This document shows, piece after piece, positions 16,627-23,996 of a DNA stretch of 33,735 bases (position 1 is its first letter; every line of letters begins with the position of its first letter). Under the pieces are notes generated by a model. It was not told the DNA's origin and ran no database searches. It saw only the letters and a list, made by a program, of their open reading frames with translations. Where the stretch lies: positions 1,935,549 to 1,969,283 of the forward strand of contig CP070783.1 of NCBI GenBank assembly GCA_020346465.1, written 5' to 3'. This DNA comes from Deltaproteobacteria bacterium (GTDB lineage Bacteria; Desulfobacterota; Deferrimicrobia; Deferrimicrobiales; Deferrimicrobiaceae). The position numbers and the translations under genes are program-made.

Positions 16627-17786
16627 TTCTTTTCCACCTCCCGGGCCACCTCCTCGAACGAGGCTTTTCCGGCCCGGACGATCCTGCGCACGTCGTCGTA
16701 CTCGGGGACGGGGCGCTTTGAGCCATCCGGCAGCTCCGCCTCTTTCACGCGCACCTTGCCGAACCGCGTCTCCACCGTCCCCGATCTCCTCGCGAGCTTC
16801 AGCCGGTCGCAGGCATGGTACCTGAGACCGATGGCAGTCGACAGGGAAAAGACGGCCGCCGATACGATCTCGAGCCGCTCCTCCGGGCAGAGGATCCGAA
16901 GCACCCACCCGGGCCGGTTCTTCTTCATCGTCGCGGGGAGGACGGCGACGTCGAGCGCGCCGGCGGCAAAGGCCCTCTCCATCAGCACCTCGAACCGCTG
17001 CGGGCTCATGTCGTCGATGTTCGCCTCCACCTCGAGCACCCGGTCCCGGCCCCGCACTCCGGCTATCGTCTCCCCCTCCACCACCCGGAGGATGTTGGCC
17101 CGCCCGGGGATCTCCCTGTGTCCCACGCCGGTCCCGACTCTCCGGACGATCATCTCGGGGGGCCGCTCGAACGAGGCCTCGAAGGCCCTCAGGAGAGCCG
17201 CCCCCGTGGGGGTCACCAGTTCCCCCTCCCCTTCGCCGAGCCGCCAGGGGGCACCGGTGAGCAGCGCGAGGGTCGCCGGACCGGGGACCGGGATCTTCCC
17301 GTGGGACGACCACGCTTCGCCGGACCCTCCGGGAAGGGCCGAGCAGAAGACGGTCGGGGCCCCGAGATACTCGAAGAGGAAGCATGCCGATACGATGTCG
17401 ACGATCGCGTCCGTCGCCCCCACCTCGTGGAAATGCACCTTCTCCTTCGCGGTCCCGTGGACCTTCGCCTCGGCCTCCGCCAGTGTTTCGAAGCACAGGA
17501 CGGCGCGGTCCCTGGTGCCTGCCGGGAGCGTGGACCGCCGCAGGAGGGATCCGATTTCGGGCAGGTGTCTCGGGGACGGTTCCCGGGCGGAGGGCTTGAC
17601 GCTCACCCGCGTCCCCGCCATTCCCGAGGAGGATGCGCGTTCGACGGAGAGGGAGTACCCGCGGACGGCAAGACCGCGCAGCGCACGGCGAAGCTCCTTC
17701 TCCGCGCCCGTCAAGGAGAGGAGTGCGGCGCACGCCATGTCCCCCGCGATGCCCGAGAAGCAGTCGAAGAAGAGGACCCTGCCCAT
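16614..17786 (-). CDS. larC: Nickel-pincer cofactor biosynthesis protein LarC
   Basis: 390 aa. LarC inserts nickel, in a CTP-dependent reaction, into pyridinium-3,5-bisthiocarboxylic acid mononucleotide to make the nickel-pincer cofactor used by lactate racemase and other LarA-type enzymes. The N-terminal LFFDCFSGIAGDM motif, the KVHFHEVGATDAIVDIV segment and the EANIDDMSPQ stretch are characteristic. In Lactobacillus the gene is split into larC1/larC2 joined by frameshifting; here it is one continuous frame. ATG 17784-17786 matches the conserved N-terminus, although the frame stays open 53 codons further upstream; the ribosome-binding site is weak. larB lies 5.5 kb away on the same strand, separated by plus-strand genes. 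larE and larA are not in the window. Confidence 0.92.
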   Translation of the reverse strand: MGRVLFFDCFSGIAGDMACAALLSLTGAEKELRRALRGLAVRGYSLSVERASSSGMAGTRVSVKPSAREPSPRHLPEIGSLLRRSTLPAGTRDRAVLCFETLAEAEAKVHGTAKEKVHFHEVGATDAIVDIVSACFLFEYLGAPTVFCSALPGGSGEAWSSHGKIPVPGPATLALLTGAPWRLGEGEGELVTPTGAALLRAFEASFERPPEMIVRRVGTGVGHREIPGRANILRVVEGETIAGVRGRDRVLEVEANIDDMSPQRFEVLMERAFAAGALDVAVLPATMKKNRPGWVLRILCPEERLEIVSAAVFSLSTAIGLRYHACDRLKLARRSGTVETRFGKVRVKEAELPDGSKRPVPEYDDVRRIVRAGKASFEEVAREVEKKWRR

Positions 17787-18017
17787 GACCCCCGGCCCGA
17801 TGCGGTGATTTCCCGCTCCCACGAACCATACCACTTCCCGAATAAATTGTCCCCGCGGGAACGACGGTTGCTCACAATCCCTTGCAGACCGTTCCTCCAT
17901 GTACGGCCCCCGTACCATATCCCAACCCGCAAACCGAATATCCAAGGGTATATCAATCTTTTCCCCTCTTTATTATGCTGATTCACAAGAGCTCAGCCGG
18001 AACGTTAGGCGGACGAG
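17787..18017. other. Divergent intergenic region with palindrome and AT-rich patch
   Basis: This 231-bp stretch separates larC (minus) from the iron-sulfur flavoprotein gene (plus) and should hold both promoters, but I see no convincing -35/-10 pair. It contains a perfect inverted repeat at 17901-17915, an AT-rich patch at about 17935-17980 with TATTAT that could be a plus-strand -10, and GTTAGGC 8 nt before the next gene. Base composition shifts here from the GC-rich background to a more AT-rich one that continues through the next gene. Confidence 0.5.
17901..17915. repeat. Perfect inverted repeat GTACGG-CCC-CCGTAC
   Basis: Two 6-bp arms separated by CCC, located midway between the divergent larC and flavoprotein genes. 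Its position fits an operator for a dimeric regulator, but no regulator gene is adjacent, and a 6-bp arm can occur by chance. Confidence 0.4.
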
Positions 18018-18578
18018 ATGATGAAAAATATCCTGGGAATCATTGGCAGCCCCCGGAAGAACGGGAATACACACGTCATCGTGTCGCGAATCCTGGATGG
18101 TGCTCGCGATGCAGGGGCCACGTCCGAATCGATCTTCCTGGGAGACCTGAACATATTGGAATGCGATGGATGCCATGCATGTTGGAAGGGAAAACACCTC
18201 TGCAGCAAGAACGATGATATGAAACACCTGGTTCCGAAGATCGTAGCAAGTGATGTCATTATTTTTGGAACTCCCGTGTATTGGTTTGGGCCCACGGCGA
18301 TCATGAAATGTTTCATCGATCGGTTTGTCTTTTTCAACTGTCCCACCAACAGAAAGAAGATAAGGAATAAAGCCGGAATCATTGCCGTTCCGTTTGAGGA
18401 CAGAACACCGGATACGGCGGACCTGGTTGTGGGGTTTTTCGAAAAGAGCCTTGACTACCTTGAAATGCGATTGACCGACAAAATATTGGTTCCTGGAGTT
18501 ACGAAACGGGGAGAGGTCCGCAACCGGAAGCAGGTCATGGACAAGTGTTACAGACTGGGGAAGAGGTTGGCTGTTTAG
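18018..18578 (+). CDS. Iron-sulfur flavoprotein / NADPH-dependent FMN reductase family
   Basis: 186 aa with a flavodoxin-like fold. The N-terminal GSPRKNGNT loop (about 10-18) binds the FMN phosphate, and the TPVYWFGPTAIMKCFIDR segment follows the flavin-binding pattern of the family. A compact cysteine cluster CxxCxxCx6C (CDGCHACWKGKHLC, about residues 50-63) matches the [4Fe-4S] motif of archaeal-type iron-sulfur flavoproteins. Such proteins move electrons between ferredoxins and quinones or oxygen species; the partner here is unknown. Two adjacent ATGs (18018 and 18021) are possible starts. The gene is clearly more AT-rich than its neighbours (roughly half GC by eye), a sign of recent acquisition. 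Confidence 0.88.
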   Translation: MMKNILGIIGSPRKNGNTHVIVSRILDGARDAGATSESIFLGDLNILECDGCHACWKGKHLCSKNDDMKHLVPKIVASDVIIFGTPVYWFGPTAIMKCFIDRFVFFNCPTNRKKIRNKAGIIAVPFEDRTPDTADLVVGFFEKSLDYLEMRLTDKILVPGVTKRGEVRNRKQVMDKCYRLGKRLAV

Positions 18579-18591
18579 AGGATTTTCATTG

Positions 18592-18623
18592 TTGCCGCAG
18601 AACCACATTGCCGCAGAACCACA
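18592..18623 (+). repeat. Two exact tandem copies of a 16-bp unit
   Basis: TTGCCGCAGAACCACA occurs at 18592-18607 and again at 18608-18623, directly behind the flavoprotein gene and in the 93-bp gap before the hemolysin III gene. It looks like a simple local duplication; no terminator hairpin is evident in the gap. Confidence 0.85.
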
Positions 18624-18671
18624 GGCGGAAGCGGACCGCGGCCCAAGAGATCGCCTGAGGCACCGAAGCTG

Positions 18672-19307
18672 ATGCGAGAACGCACGCAGTCCCGCGGGGA
18701 GGAAATCGCAAACAGCGTCAGCCATGGTGTCGCCTTGCTGGCGGCGGCAGCTGCCGCCCCGGTTCTTGTTCTTTCCGCGGTCCGGCAAGGCGGCGCAGGG
18801 CGGATTGCAGGCGCGAGCGTCTTCGCGGCGACCATGGTGCTGCTGTACCTCGCATCCACGCTCTACCACGCGTTGCCAAGGAACCGTGCCAAGCAGGTAT
18901 TCCAGGTTCTTGACCGCGCGGCGATCTTCCTCCTGATCGCCGGCACGTACACGCCGTTTACCCTCGGTGTGCTCCGCGGAGCGTGGGGCTGGACGCTGTT
19001 CGGGCTCGTGTGGGGTTTGGCCCTTGCCGGTGTCGTGCTCACCGCGGCAGGGGGGGTGCGGTATCCGAAATTCTCGACGGGCCTGTATCTGGCCATGGGC
19101 TGGCTCGTCATTGTCGCGGTCAAGCCGTTGTGGCTCCGTGTGCCGTCGTGGGGTCTGTTCTGGCTGTTGGCAGGCGGTATCGCATATACGGGAGGTGTGG
19201 CGTTCTATGTGGCCAAGCGGGTCCGTTACAGCCACTTCGTCTGGCACCTGTTCGTCATAACGGGCACCGCGTGTCACTTCATCGCGGTGCTTCGGTTCGC
19301 GGCCTGA
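18672..19307 (+). CDS. Hemolysin III / PAQR-family membrane protein
   Basis: 211 aa with seven predicted transmembrane helices. The family's metal-site residues are all present: S62-x3-H66 (STLYH), D81 (LDRAAIF) and H188-x3-H192 (HFVWH), as in the zinc site of PAQR receptors and ceramidases. Bacterial members (YqfA/TrhA/HlyIII) affect membrane lipid balance; true haemolysis is not established for most. ATG at 18672 is preceded by only weak ribosome-binding sequence. It stands 93 bp after the flavoprotein gene and 44 bp before a FAH-family gene, so co-transcription is possible. GC content returns toward the genomic background here. Confidence 0.92.
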   Translation: MRERTQSRGEEIANSVSHGVALLAAAAAAPVLVLSAVRQGGAGRIAGASVFAATMVLLYLASTLYHALPRNRAKQVFQVLDRAAIFLLIAGTYTPFTLGVLRGAWGWTLFGLVWGLALAGVVLTAAGGVRYPKFSTGLYLAMGWLVIVAVKPLWLRVPSWGLFWLLAGGIAYTGGVAFYVAKRVRYSHFVWHLFVITGTACHFIAVLRFAA

Positions 19308-19351
19308 CAGCCGGGGAAGCTGGCGGCGCGCGAAAGGGAGGAGCTGCATCC

Positions 19352-20005
19352 ATGAGAACGGCGCGTCTTCGGAGCGGCCGGCATTTTCCCATCGGCAAGA
19401 TTCTTTGCATCGGCCGCAACTATGCGGACCACATCAAGGAACTGGGGAACCCGGCCCCCGAAGCGCCGGTGATCTTCATCAAGCCGGCCTCTTCGGTGAT
19501 CGGCGAAGGCGAGGCAATTGTTATTCCGCCCTATTCGCACGACTGCCACCACGAAGCGGAACTGGCGCTCCTGATCGGGAGGACGGGGAAGGATATTCCG
19601 GCGGCCCGGGCGATGGACCATATTGCCGGGTACGGGGTGGGCATCGATCTCACCCTGCGCGATGTCCAGGGGGAGCTGAAGAAGAAGGGTCTGCCGTGGG
19701 AGATCGCGAAGGGATTCGACACGGCATGTCCGCTCTCCGACTTCGAGGAGGCGTCCAACGTAGCGGACCCGCAGAACCTGCAGATCCGCCTGACGGTGAA
19801 CGGCGAGGTGCGGCAGGATGGAAACACCTCGATGATGATCCACCGCATCCCCGCCATCATCAGCCACATGTCCGGCAGTTTCACCCTCGAACCCGGCGAC
19901 GTCATCCTCACCGGGACCCCCGCCGGCGTCGGCCGCATCGTCTCGGGGGACGAGCTGGCCGCGGACATTCCGGGAGTGGCTGCCCTCCGTGTGTCCGTGG
20001 CCTGA
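19352..20005 (+). CDS. Fumarylacetoacetate hydrolase family protein, acylpyruvase-like
   Basis: 217 aa, the short single-domain FAH form. Metal ligands E68, E70 and D99 (HHEAELALLIG and GIDLT) and the catalytic His-Glu pair H27/E30 in GRNYADHIKEL are visible, as in human FAHD1 and bacterial YcgM-type acylpyruvate hydrolases or oxaloacetate decarboxylases. The C-terminal GDVILTGTPAGVG segment is also typical. It cleaves or decarboxylates a 2,4-diketo acid in the cytoplasm; the exact substrate cannot be told. ATG at 19352 has GGGAGGAG 9 nt upstream. The next gene starts 24 nt later, so the two are likely co-transcribed. Confidence 0.92.
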   Translation: MRTARLRSGRHFPIGKILCIGRNYADHIKELGNPAPEAPVIFIKPASSVIGEGEAIVIPPYSHDCHHEAELALLIGRTGKDIPAARAMDHIAGYGVGIDLTLRDVQGELKKKGLPWEIAKGFDTACPLSDFEEASNVADPQNLQIRLTVNGEVRQDGNTSMMIHRIPAIISHMSGSFTLEPGDVILTGTPAGVGRIVSGDELAADIPGVAALRVSVA

Positions 20006-20029
20006 TCCGGGAGCCTGGGGAATGGTCCC

Positions 20030-20755
20030 TTGACGCATCGGTCGGGCATCGAACGACCGGTTGGAGCCGAGGCGCGGACGGCAGTCCGCATCTTCCCCAT
20101 CGATCTGGGATTCGACCGGTGCTACGTCCTCAAGGCAGAGGGCGTCATCGCAGTGGACGCAGGCGCCCCCGGCAAAGGGAGGACCTTCGCGCACGGGCTG
20201 GAACGGGCCTCCATCCCTCCCGGGGATGTGCGACTGGTCGTCATTACCCACGGGCACTGGGACCACATCGGGTCCGCCGGAGAGATCCGGCGCATCACCG
20301 GCGGGAAACTGGCGATGCACCGGCGGGAGGCGGAGTGGCTCGAACGATCCATGACACCCCTTTCTCCGGGGGTCACCCCGTGGGGACGGGTGTTCGCCGG
20401 CCTGCACAGGCTCTTCCTGCCGCTGATCACCGTTCCGCCCGCCGGAGTCGACGTCATGCTGGGAGACGAGGGGATGCCCCTGTACGGCTACGGCATCCCG
20501 GGCAAGGTTCTTCACACGCCGGGCCACACGGGAGGATCCGTCAGCGTCCTGCTGGATACCGGCGAGGCGTTCGTCGGAGACCTCGCCATGAACCGGTTTC
20601 CCCTTCGCCTCACTCCCGGCTTGCCGATTTTTGCCGAGGATTCGGCCGCGGTCTCGGAGAGCTGGAAACTGCTGCTGAAAAACGGCGCCACAATGATATA
20701 TCCTGCCCACGGGGAGCCGTTTCCGGCCGAAGTCATCCAACGGGCCCTGTCGTGA
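20030..20755 (+). CDS. Metallo-beta-lactamase-fold hydrolase
   Basis: 241 aa. The dinuclear metal site is complete: THGHWDH (H74, H76, D78, H79), a later His in TPGHTGGS, an Asp in FVGDLAMN and a final His in YPAHGEP. This is the glyoxalase II/lactonase-like branch, which hydrolyses thioesters, lactones or phosphoesters; the substrate is unknown. The start is taken as TTG at 20030-20032, since the ATG at 20022 runs into a stop after three codons; GGGG lies about 8 nt upstream of the TTG. DUF389 starts 16 nt after the stop, so this gene appears to head or join the membrane-protein module downstream. Confidence 0.9.
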   Translation: MTHRSGIERPVGAEARTAVRIFPIDLGFDRCYVLKAEGVIAVDAGAPGKGRTFAHGLERASIPPGDVRLVVITHGHWDHIGSAGEIRRITGGKLAMHRREAEWLERSMTPLSPGVTPWGRVFAGLHRLFLPLITVPPAGVDVMLGDEGMPLYGYGIPGKVLHTPGHTGGSVSVLLDTGEAFVGDLAMNRFPLRLTPGLPIFAEDSAAVSESWKLLLKNGATMIYPAHGEPFPAEVIQRALS

Positions 20756-20771
20756 AGGAGGCATCCCGCTC

Positions 20772-21791
20772 GTGCCGCTTCGCCTGATCGAGCTGGCGAT
20801 TCCGGGCCAGGAGCTCGATACGTTGCCGGCGTTGCTCCAGGAGATCCGGGTCGTCCAGATCTGGACACCGGAACCTGCGGGCCCCGGCGGCATGGTCCGG
20901 ATTCTCCTGGATGCCGAGAACACCGAGGCATTGTCGGACGTCCTGGTCCGTCACTTCGGTTCGCGGGACAACTTCCGGCTGGTTTCCCTGCCCGTGGAAG
21001 CGACCGTACCCCCCGTCGAGCCGCCGGCCGAAAGCAAGGCCCCGGACGGGGAGGCATCGGCCCCGGCCAAAGGGGTACCCCAGAGAATCAGCCGCGAGGA
21101 GCTTTACGAGGACGTGGCCCAGGCAAGCAGGCTGACGCCCATCTATGTTGTCACGATCGTCCTGTCCACCGTCGTCGCTGCGGTCGGGCTGATCCGGGGC
21201 GATGTCGCCATCGTCATCGGCGCAATGGTCATCGCACCCCTCCTGGGTCCGAACGTGGCGCTGTCGCTGGCATCGACCCTCGGGGATCCGGATCTGGCCA
21301 GGCGGTCCCTCCGGACCATCGGCGTCGGGGTGGCGACGGCCGCTGCATTGTCCGTGCTGCTCGGGGCCGTGCTCACGATCGATCCCCACGCTCCCGAACT
21401 GGCGGCCAGGACCCGGGCGGACGTCGGCGACGTCATTCTCGCGCTGGCCGCAGGAGCCGCCGGGGCCCTGGCGTTCACGTCCGGCGTTCCCGCCGTGGTC
21501 GTCGGCGTCATGGTCTCCGTGGCGCTTCTCCCCCCCCTGGTGGTTGCCGGCCTGCTCGCCGGGGCGGGATACGGGATGCAGGCCGCGGGCGCCTTCATTC
21601 TCATCCTGACGAACGTGACCTGCATCAACCTGGCTGCCGTGGCGACATTCCTCTTCCAGAAGGTGCGGCCCAGAACCTGGTGGGAGGAAGAGCGGGCACG
21701 GAAAGCGACCCGACTCGCCGTTGCGACATGGCTCATCATGCTCGCGATCCTCCTGGGCCTGATGCTGTCGGGGTTCGTGGGGGCGGCCTGA
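20772..21791 (+). CDS. DUF389 (TIGR00341-type) integral membrane protein
   Basis: 339 aa. A soluble N-terminal region (1-115) with a small alpha/beta regulatory-like fold and a Pro/Ala-rich linker (about 75-105) precedes a DUF389 membrane domain with five to six helices. The hallmark GAMVIAPLLGPNVALSLASTLGD is at about 148-170 and SVALLPPLVVAGLL further on. The function of DUF389 is not established. The start is GTG at 20772-20774 with GGAGG about 11 nt upstream. The flanking genes are an MBL-fold enzyme 16 nt before and a small membrane protein 33 nt after. Confidence 0.9.
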   Translation: MPLRLIELAIPGQELDTLPALLQEIRVVQIWTPEPAGPGGMVRILLDAENTEALSDVLVRHFGSRDNFRLVSLPVEATVPPVEPPAESKAPDGEASAPAKGVPQRISREELYEDVAQASRLTPIYVVTIVLSTVVAAVGLIRGDVAIVIGAMVIAPLLGPNVALSLASTLGDPDLARRSLRTIGVGVATAAALSVLLGAVLTIDPHAPELAARTRADVGDVILALAAGAAGALAFTSGVPAVVVGVMVSVALLPPLVVAGLLAGAGYGMQAAGAFILILTNVTCINLAAVATFLFQKVRPRTWWEEERARKATRLAVATWLIMLAILLGLMLSGFVGAA

Positions 21792-21824
21792 CCGCGGCCT
21801 GCCGAATCGTCAAGGAAGGAACGG

Positions 21825-22235
21825 ATGGACGCCATCGGAACATGGTTCGCTGACCACAGGGAAATCCTAAAACCTGCACTGGCAGCCTACTTTATGCTTG
21901 CGGGGATGTATGGCATCCGTTCGTTATTTACCGGAGCGAAAAAACAGTATGAGGAGTTCGCAGGGCAAAGCACCCCGTTCAAGGTCGGGGTGTATTTCCG
22001 GGAAACCCTCTTCTGCGTACTGGATTTCACCGTAGGCTTGCTGATCCTGTTTCGCGTGTCGTGGATCAAGGTTCTCGCGATCGCCCTTTTGGTGGCAAGC
22101 ACCCCGTACAGCGCAAGAGGCTTCGCCTGGGGATTTTCCAAAGGGAAACCGTCCTGGGGATTGTTCCTGATGTCGCTTGCGGGGTTCTGCGCATGGAACG
22201 GGTTCCTGGTCTACGTGGCGTACAAGGTCTTGTGA
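21825..22235 (+). CDS. Uncharacterised small membrane protein (136 aa)
   Basis: I do not recognise the family. The protein has about four hydrophobic helices: around residues 15-35, 60-76, 78-95 and 110-135, separated by short basic loops (GAKKQYEEF, RVSWIK, SKGKPS). There is no signal peptide and no catalytic motif. ATG at 21825 is preceded by AAGGAA. The gene follows DUF389 by 33 bp, and its stop codon overlaps the start of the next, tiny gene as GTGA, so the products are likely made together. The inner membrane is the expected location; the function is unknown. Confidence 0.8.
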   Translation: MDAIGTWFADHREILKPALAAYFMLAGMYGIRSLFTGAKKQYEEFAGQSTPFKVGVYFRETLFCVLDFTVGLLILFRVSWIKVLAIALLVASTPYSARGFAWGFSKGKPSWGLFLMSLAGFCAWNGFLVYVAYKVL

Positions 22236-22366
22236 GTTCGATGACCGCGTCTTCCGGATCTCATCGCAGGCGGTATGCGCCGGTGGCTGTGGCTTTCCTG
22301 ATCCTCGCGTTCCTCGTCGCATCGACGTTGGACATCGTTCGCATCTTCCAAGGCTTCCTCCCATGA
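22232..22366 (+). CDS. Single-TM microprotein (44 aa), uncharacterised
   Basis: A very short frame with GTG start (22232-22234) and TGA stop (22364-22366). It shares 4 bp with the gene before (GTGA) and 4 bp with the gene after (ATGA), exactly filling the space between them. AAGG lies 5 nt before the GTG. The product has a Ser-rich N-terminus, a basic patch HRRRY, one hydrophobic helix of about 20 residues (APVAVAFLILAFLVASTL) and a short tail; the basic patch predicts the N-terminus inside. An internal ATG at 22241 would give 41 aa. The exact fit between neighbours is the main evidence that it is real. Function is unknown; it might be a subunit or regulator of the neighbouring membrane proteins. 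Confidence 0.65.
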   Translation: MSSMTASSGSHRRRYAPVAVAFLILAFLVASTLDIVRIFQGFLP

Positions 22367-23214
22367 TGCGGTTCGCCGCCCTCCTCCCGGAACGTTTCTG
22401 GACGTTTGTTTGTCTCGCCCTCGCCGGATATTGCGCATTTCTCGTCCTCGTCTACCTGACGCAGGACAGGATCCTGTATTTCCCCGATACCTACCCGCGG
22501 GAGACCGCCGCGGCCCGGGCGAAAGGATTTCATTTCTCCCTCTGGCCGGAGAAGACGCCCGATTACCACGGGTTCGTCGAGGCGGATGGCCCCCGGGCGC
22601 CGAAGGGAGTGATCCTGCTCTTCCACGGAAACGCCGGGGCGGCTCCGGACCGCTTCTTCTACGGGAGGGAACTGGCCCCGCTGGGGTACCGGTTGATCCT
22701 CTTCGAATACCCCGGCTACGGCGCGCGCGCAGGCCAGACGCGGGAAGCATCCTTCGTTGCCGCCGCGGTGGATGCGGCCCGCGCCGCGCTCGAAGAGTTC
22801 GGGGGGCCGCTCTATCTGCTCGGCGAATCGCTGGGGTGCGGCGTCGCGTCGGCGGTGGCGGGTGCGGGGCAGGTTCCGGTTGCCGGGGTCGTCCTGATTA
22901 CGCCCTGGGATACCCTGCCCGATACGGCCCAGTCCGTGTTCTGGTATCTCCCGGCAAAATGGCTGACCAAAGACCGGTACGACAACGTCCGGAACCTGAA
23001 CCGGTACGACGGTCCCGTGGCGGTCGTGGTGGCGGAACAGGACGAAGTCATCCCGCCCGAGCGCGGCCGCCGGCTGTATGCGCTCCTCTCCGGCAGGAAA
23101 AGGCTGTGGCTGCTGCCCGGCGCAGGGCACAACACATGGCTCCAGGGAGTCGACCCTTCGTGGTGGAAGGATGTCGTCGGGTTCGTGGCGGGGGAGGAGG
23201 CCGCGGGGGAATGA
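22363..23214 (+). CDS. Membrane-anchored alpha/beta hydrolase, Bem46/ABHD13-like
   Basis: 283 aa. An N-terminal helix (about 12-33) anchors the protein, followed by QDRILYFPD, which opens the hydrolase domain in Bem46-type proteins. The oxyanion-hole HGN is at 88-90, the nucleophile elbow GESLG has S156, and the remaining triad members are D227 (AEQDEVIPP) and H256 (GAGHNTW). The family includes lipases, thioesterases and peptidases; the substrate is unknown. ATG at 22363 overlaps the microprotein stop. The stop lies 32 bp from the convergent larB stop, and no clear terminator separates them. Confidence 0.9.
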   Translation: MMRFAALLPERFWTFVCLALAGYCAFLVLVYLTQDRILYFPDTYPRETAAARAKGFHFSLWPEKTPDYHGFVEADGPRAPKGVILLFHGNAGAAPDRFFYGRELAPLGYRLILFEYPGYGARAGQTREASFVAAAVDAARAALEEFGGPLYLLGESLGCGVASAVAGAGQVPVAGVVLITPWDTLPDTAQSVFWYLPAKWLTKDRYDNVRNLNRYDGPVAVVVAEQDEVIPPERGRRLYALLSGRKRLWLLPGAGHNTWLQGVDPSWWKDVVGFVAGEEAAGE

Positions 23215-23246
23215 GGCGCGCGGTTGTCGCCGGAGGACGCGGCCGT

Positions 23247-23996
23247 CTATAGCCGGTTGATCACCGAGGAGACGACGCCGGCGCCGAATCCGTTGTCGAT
23301 GTTGACCACGGACACCGTGGGCGCGCAGGAGTTGAGCATCCCCAGCAGGGCGGCCACCCCTCCGAAGCTCGCCCCGTAGCCGACGGAGGTCGGGACGGCG
23401 ATGACGGGCTTGTCGGTGAGTCCTCCGACCACGGAGGCGAGGGCCCCCTCCATCCCGGCCACCACGACGATCACTCTCGCGGAGAGCAGCGCCTTCTTCT
23501 GCATCAGCAGGCGATGGATCCCCGCCACGCCCACGTCGTAGAGTCTTTCCACCCGGTTGCCGAGGAACTCCGCCGTCACGGCCGCCTCCTCGGCCACCGG
23601 GATGTCCGACGTGCCGGCGGTGACGATGAGGATGTTCCCCTTCCCGGTCGTCTTCGCCGCGGAGGACCGGATGACCGCGCAGCGGGCCTCGGGGTAGACG
23701 TCGGCCCGGCGGAACTGCTTCCGGATCGCCTGCTGCTTCTCCCTGTCGATGCGCGTAACCAGCACGTCCGCGCCGGCCTTGCGCATGGATCGGGCGATCC
23801 GGATGATCTGCGCGGCGGTCTTCCCCTCCCCGAGGATCACCTCCGGCACCCCCTGCCGGATCGACCGGTGGTGGTCGACGCTTGCCATCCCGAGGCTCTC
23901 GAAGGGCAGGGACCGGATCTTCCGGAAGGCGGCGTCGGCGGACGCCTTCCCCTCGGCAACCTGCCGCAGCAGAAGTTTCAGCATCTTCGCGGTCAA
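23247..23996 (-). CDS. larB: Nickel-pincer cofactor biosynthesis protein LarB
   Basis: 249 aa. LarB carboxylates nicotinic acid adenine dinucleotide and hydrolyses it to pyridinium-3,5-biscarboxylic acid mononucleotide, the first step to the nickel-pincer cofactor. The C-terminal half is PurE-like, with TAGTSDIPVAEEAAVTAEFLG and PTSVGYGASFGGVAALLGML. The N-terminal part contains the LDHHR-like VDHHRSIRQGVPEVILGEGKT stretch of LarB. The start is TTG at 23994-23996: it overlaps the CNNM stop as TTGA and GGGAGGAG lies about 6 nt upstream; ATG at 23982-23984 is less well placed. It is the last gene of the galU-to-larB run. Its usual partner larC is 5.5 kb further on beyond plus-strand genes. Confidence 0.93.
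   Translation of the reverse strand: MTAKMLKLLLRQVAEGKASADAAFRKIRSLPFESLGMASVDHHRSIRQGVPEVILGEGKTAAQIIRIARSMRKAGADVLVTRIDREKQQAIRKQFRRADVYPEARCAVIRSSAAKTTGKGNILIVTAGTSDIPVAEEAAVTAEFLGNRVERLYDVGVAGIHRLLMQKKALLSARVIVVVAGMEGALASVVGGLTDKPVIAVPTSVGYGASFGGVAALLGMLNSCAPTVSVVNIDNGFGAGVVSSVINRL

Noticed and set aside
17787-17945. A longer LarC start at 17945
   Set aside because: The extra 53 residues do not resemble LarC, and the conserved N-terminus begins at the ATG at 17784-17786.
17985-18017. GTTAGGC just before the flavoprotein start, resembling the R' core of an integron attC site
   Set aside because: No matching GCCTAAC-type partner was found upstream at a suitable distance, no second site follows the gene, and no integrase is present.
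18592-18623. Two 16-bp tandem copies as a possible CRISPR or attachment site
   Set aside because: Only two copies with no spacer between them and no cas or integrase gene; a local duplication explains it.
21887-22364. Antisense frames of 84 and 146 codons across the 136-aa gene
   Set aside because: They have no ribosome-binding site or neighbours on that strand, and the plus-strand frame fits the overlapping operon.
18018-23214. Plus-strand block as a defence island or toxin-antitoxin locus
   Set aside because: No nuclease, toxin, antitoxin, retron, restriction or phage-related domain is visible; the genes look metabolic and membrane-associated.
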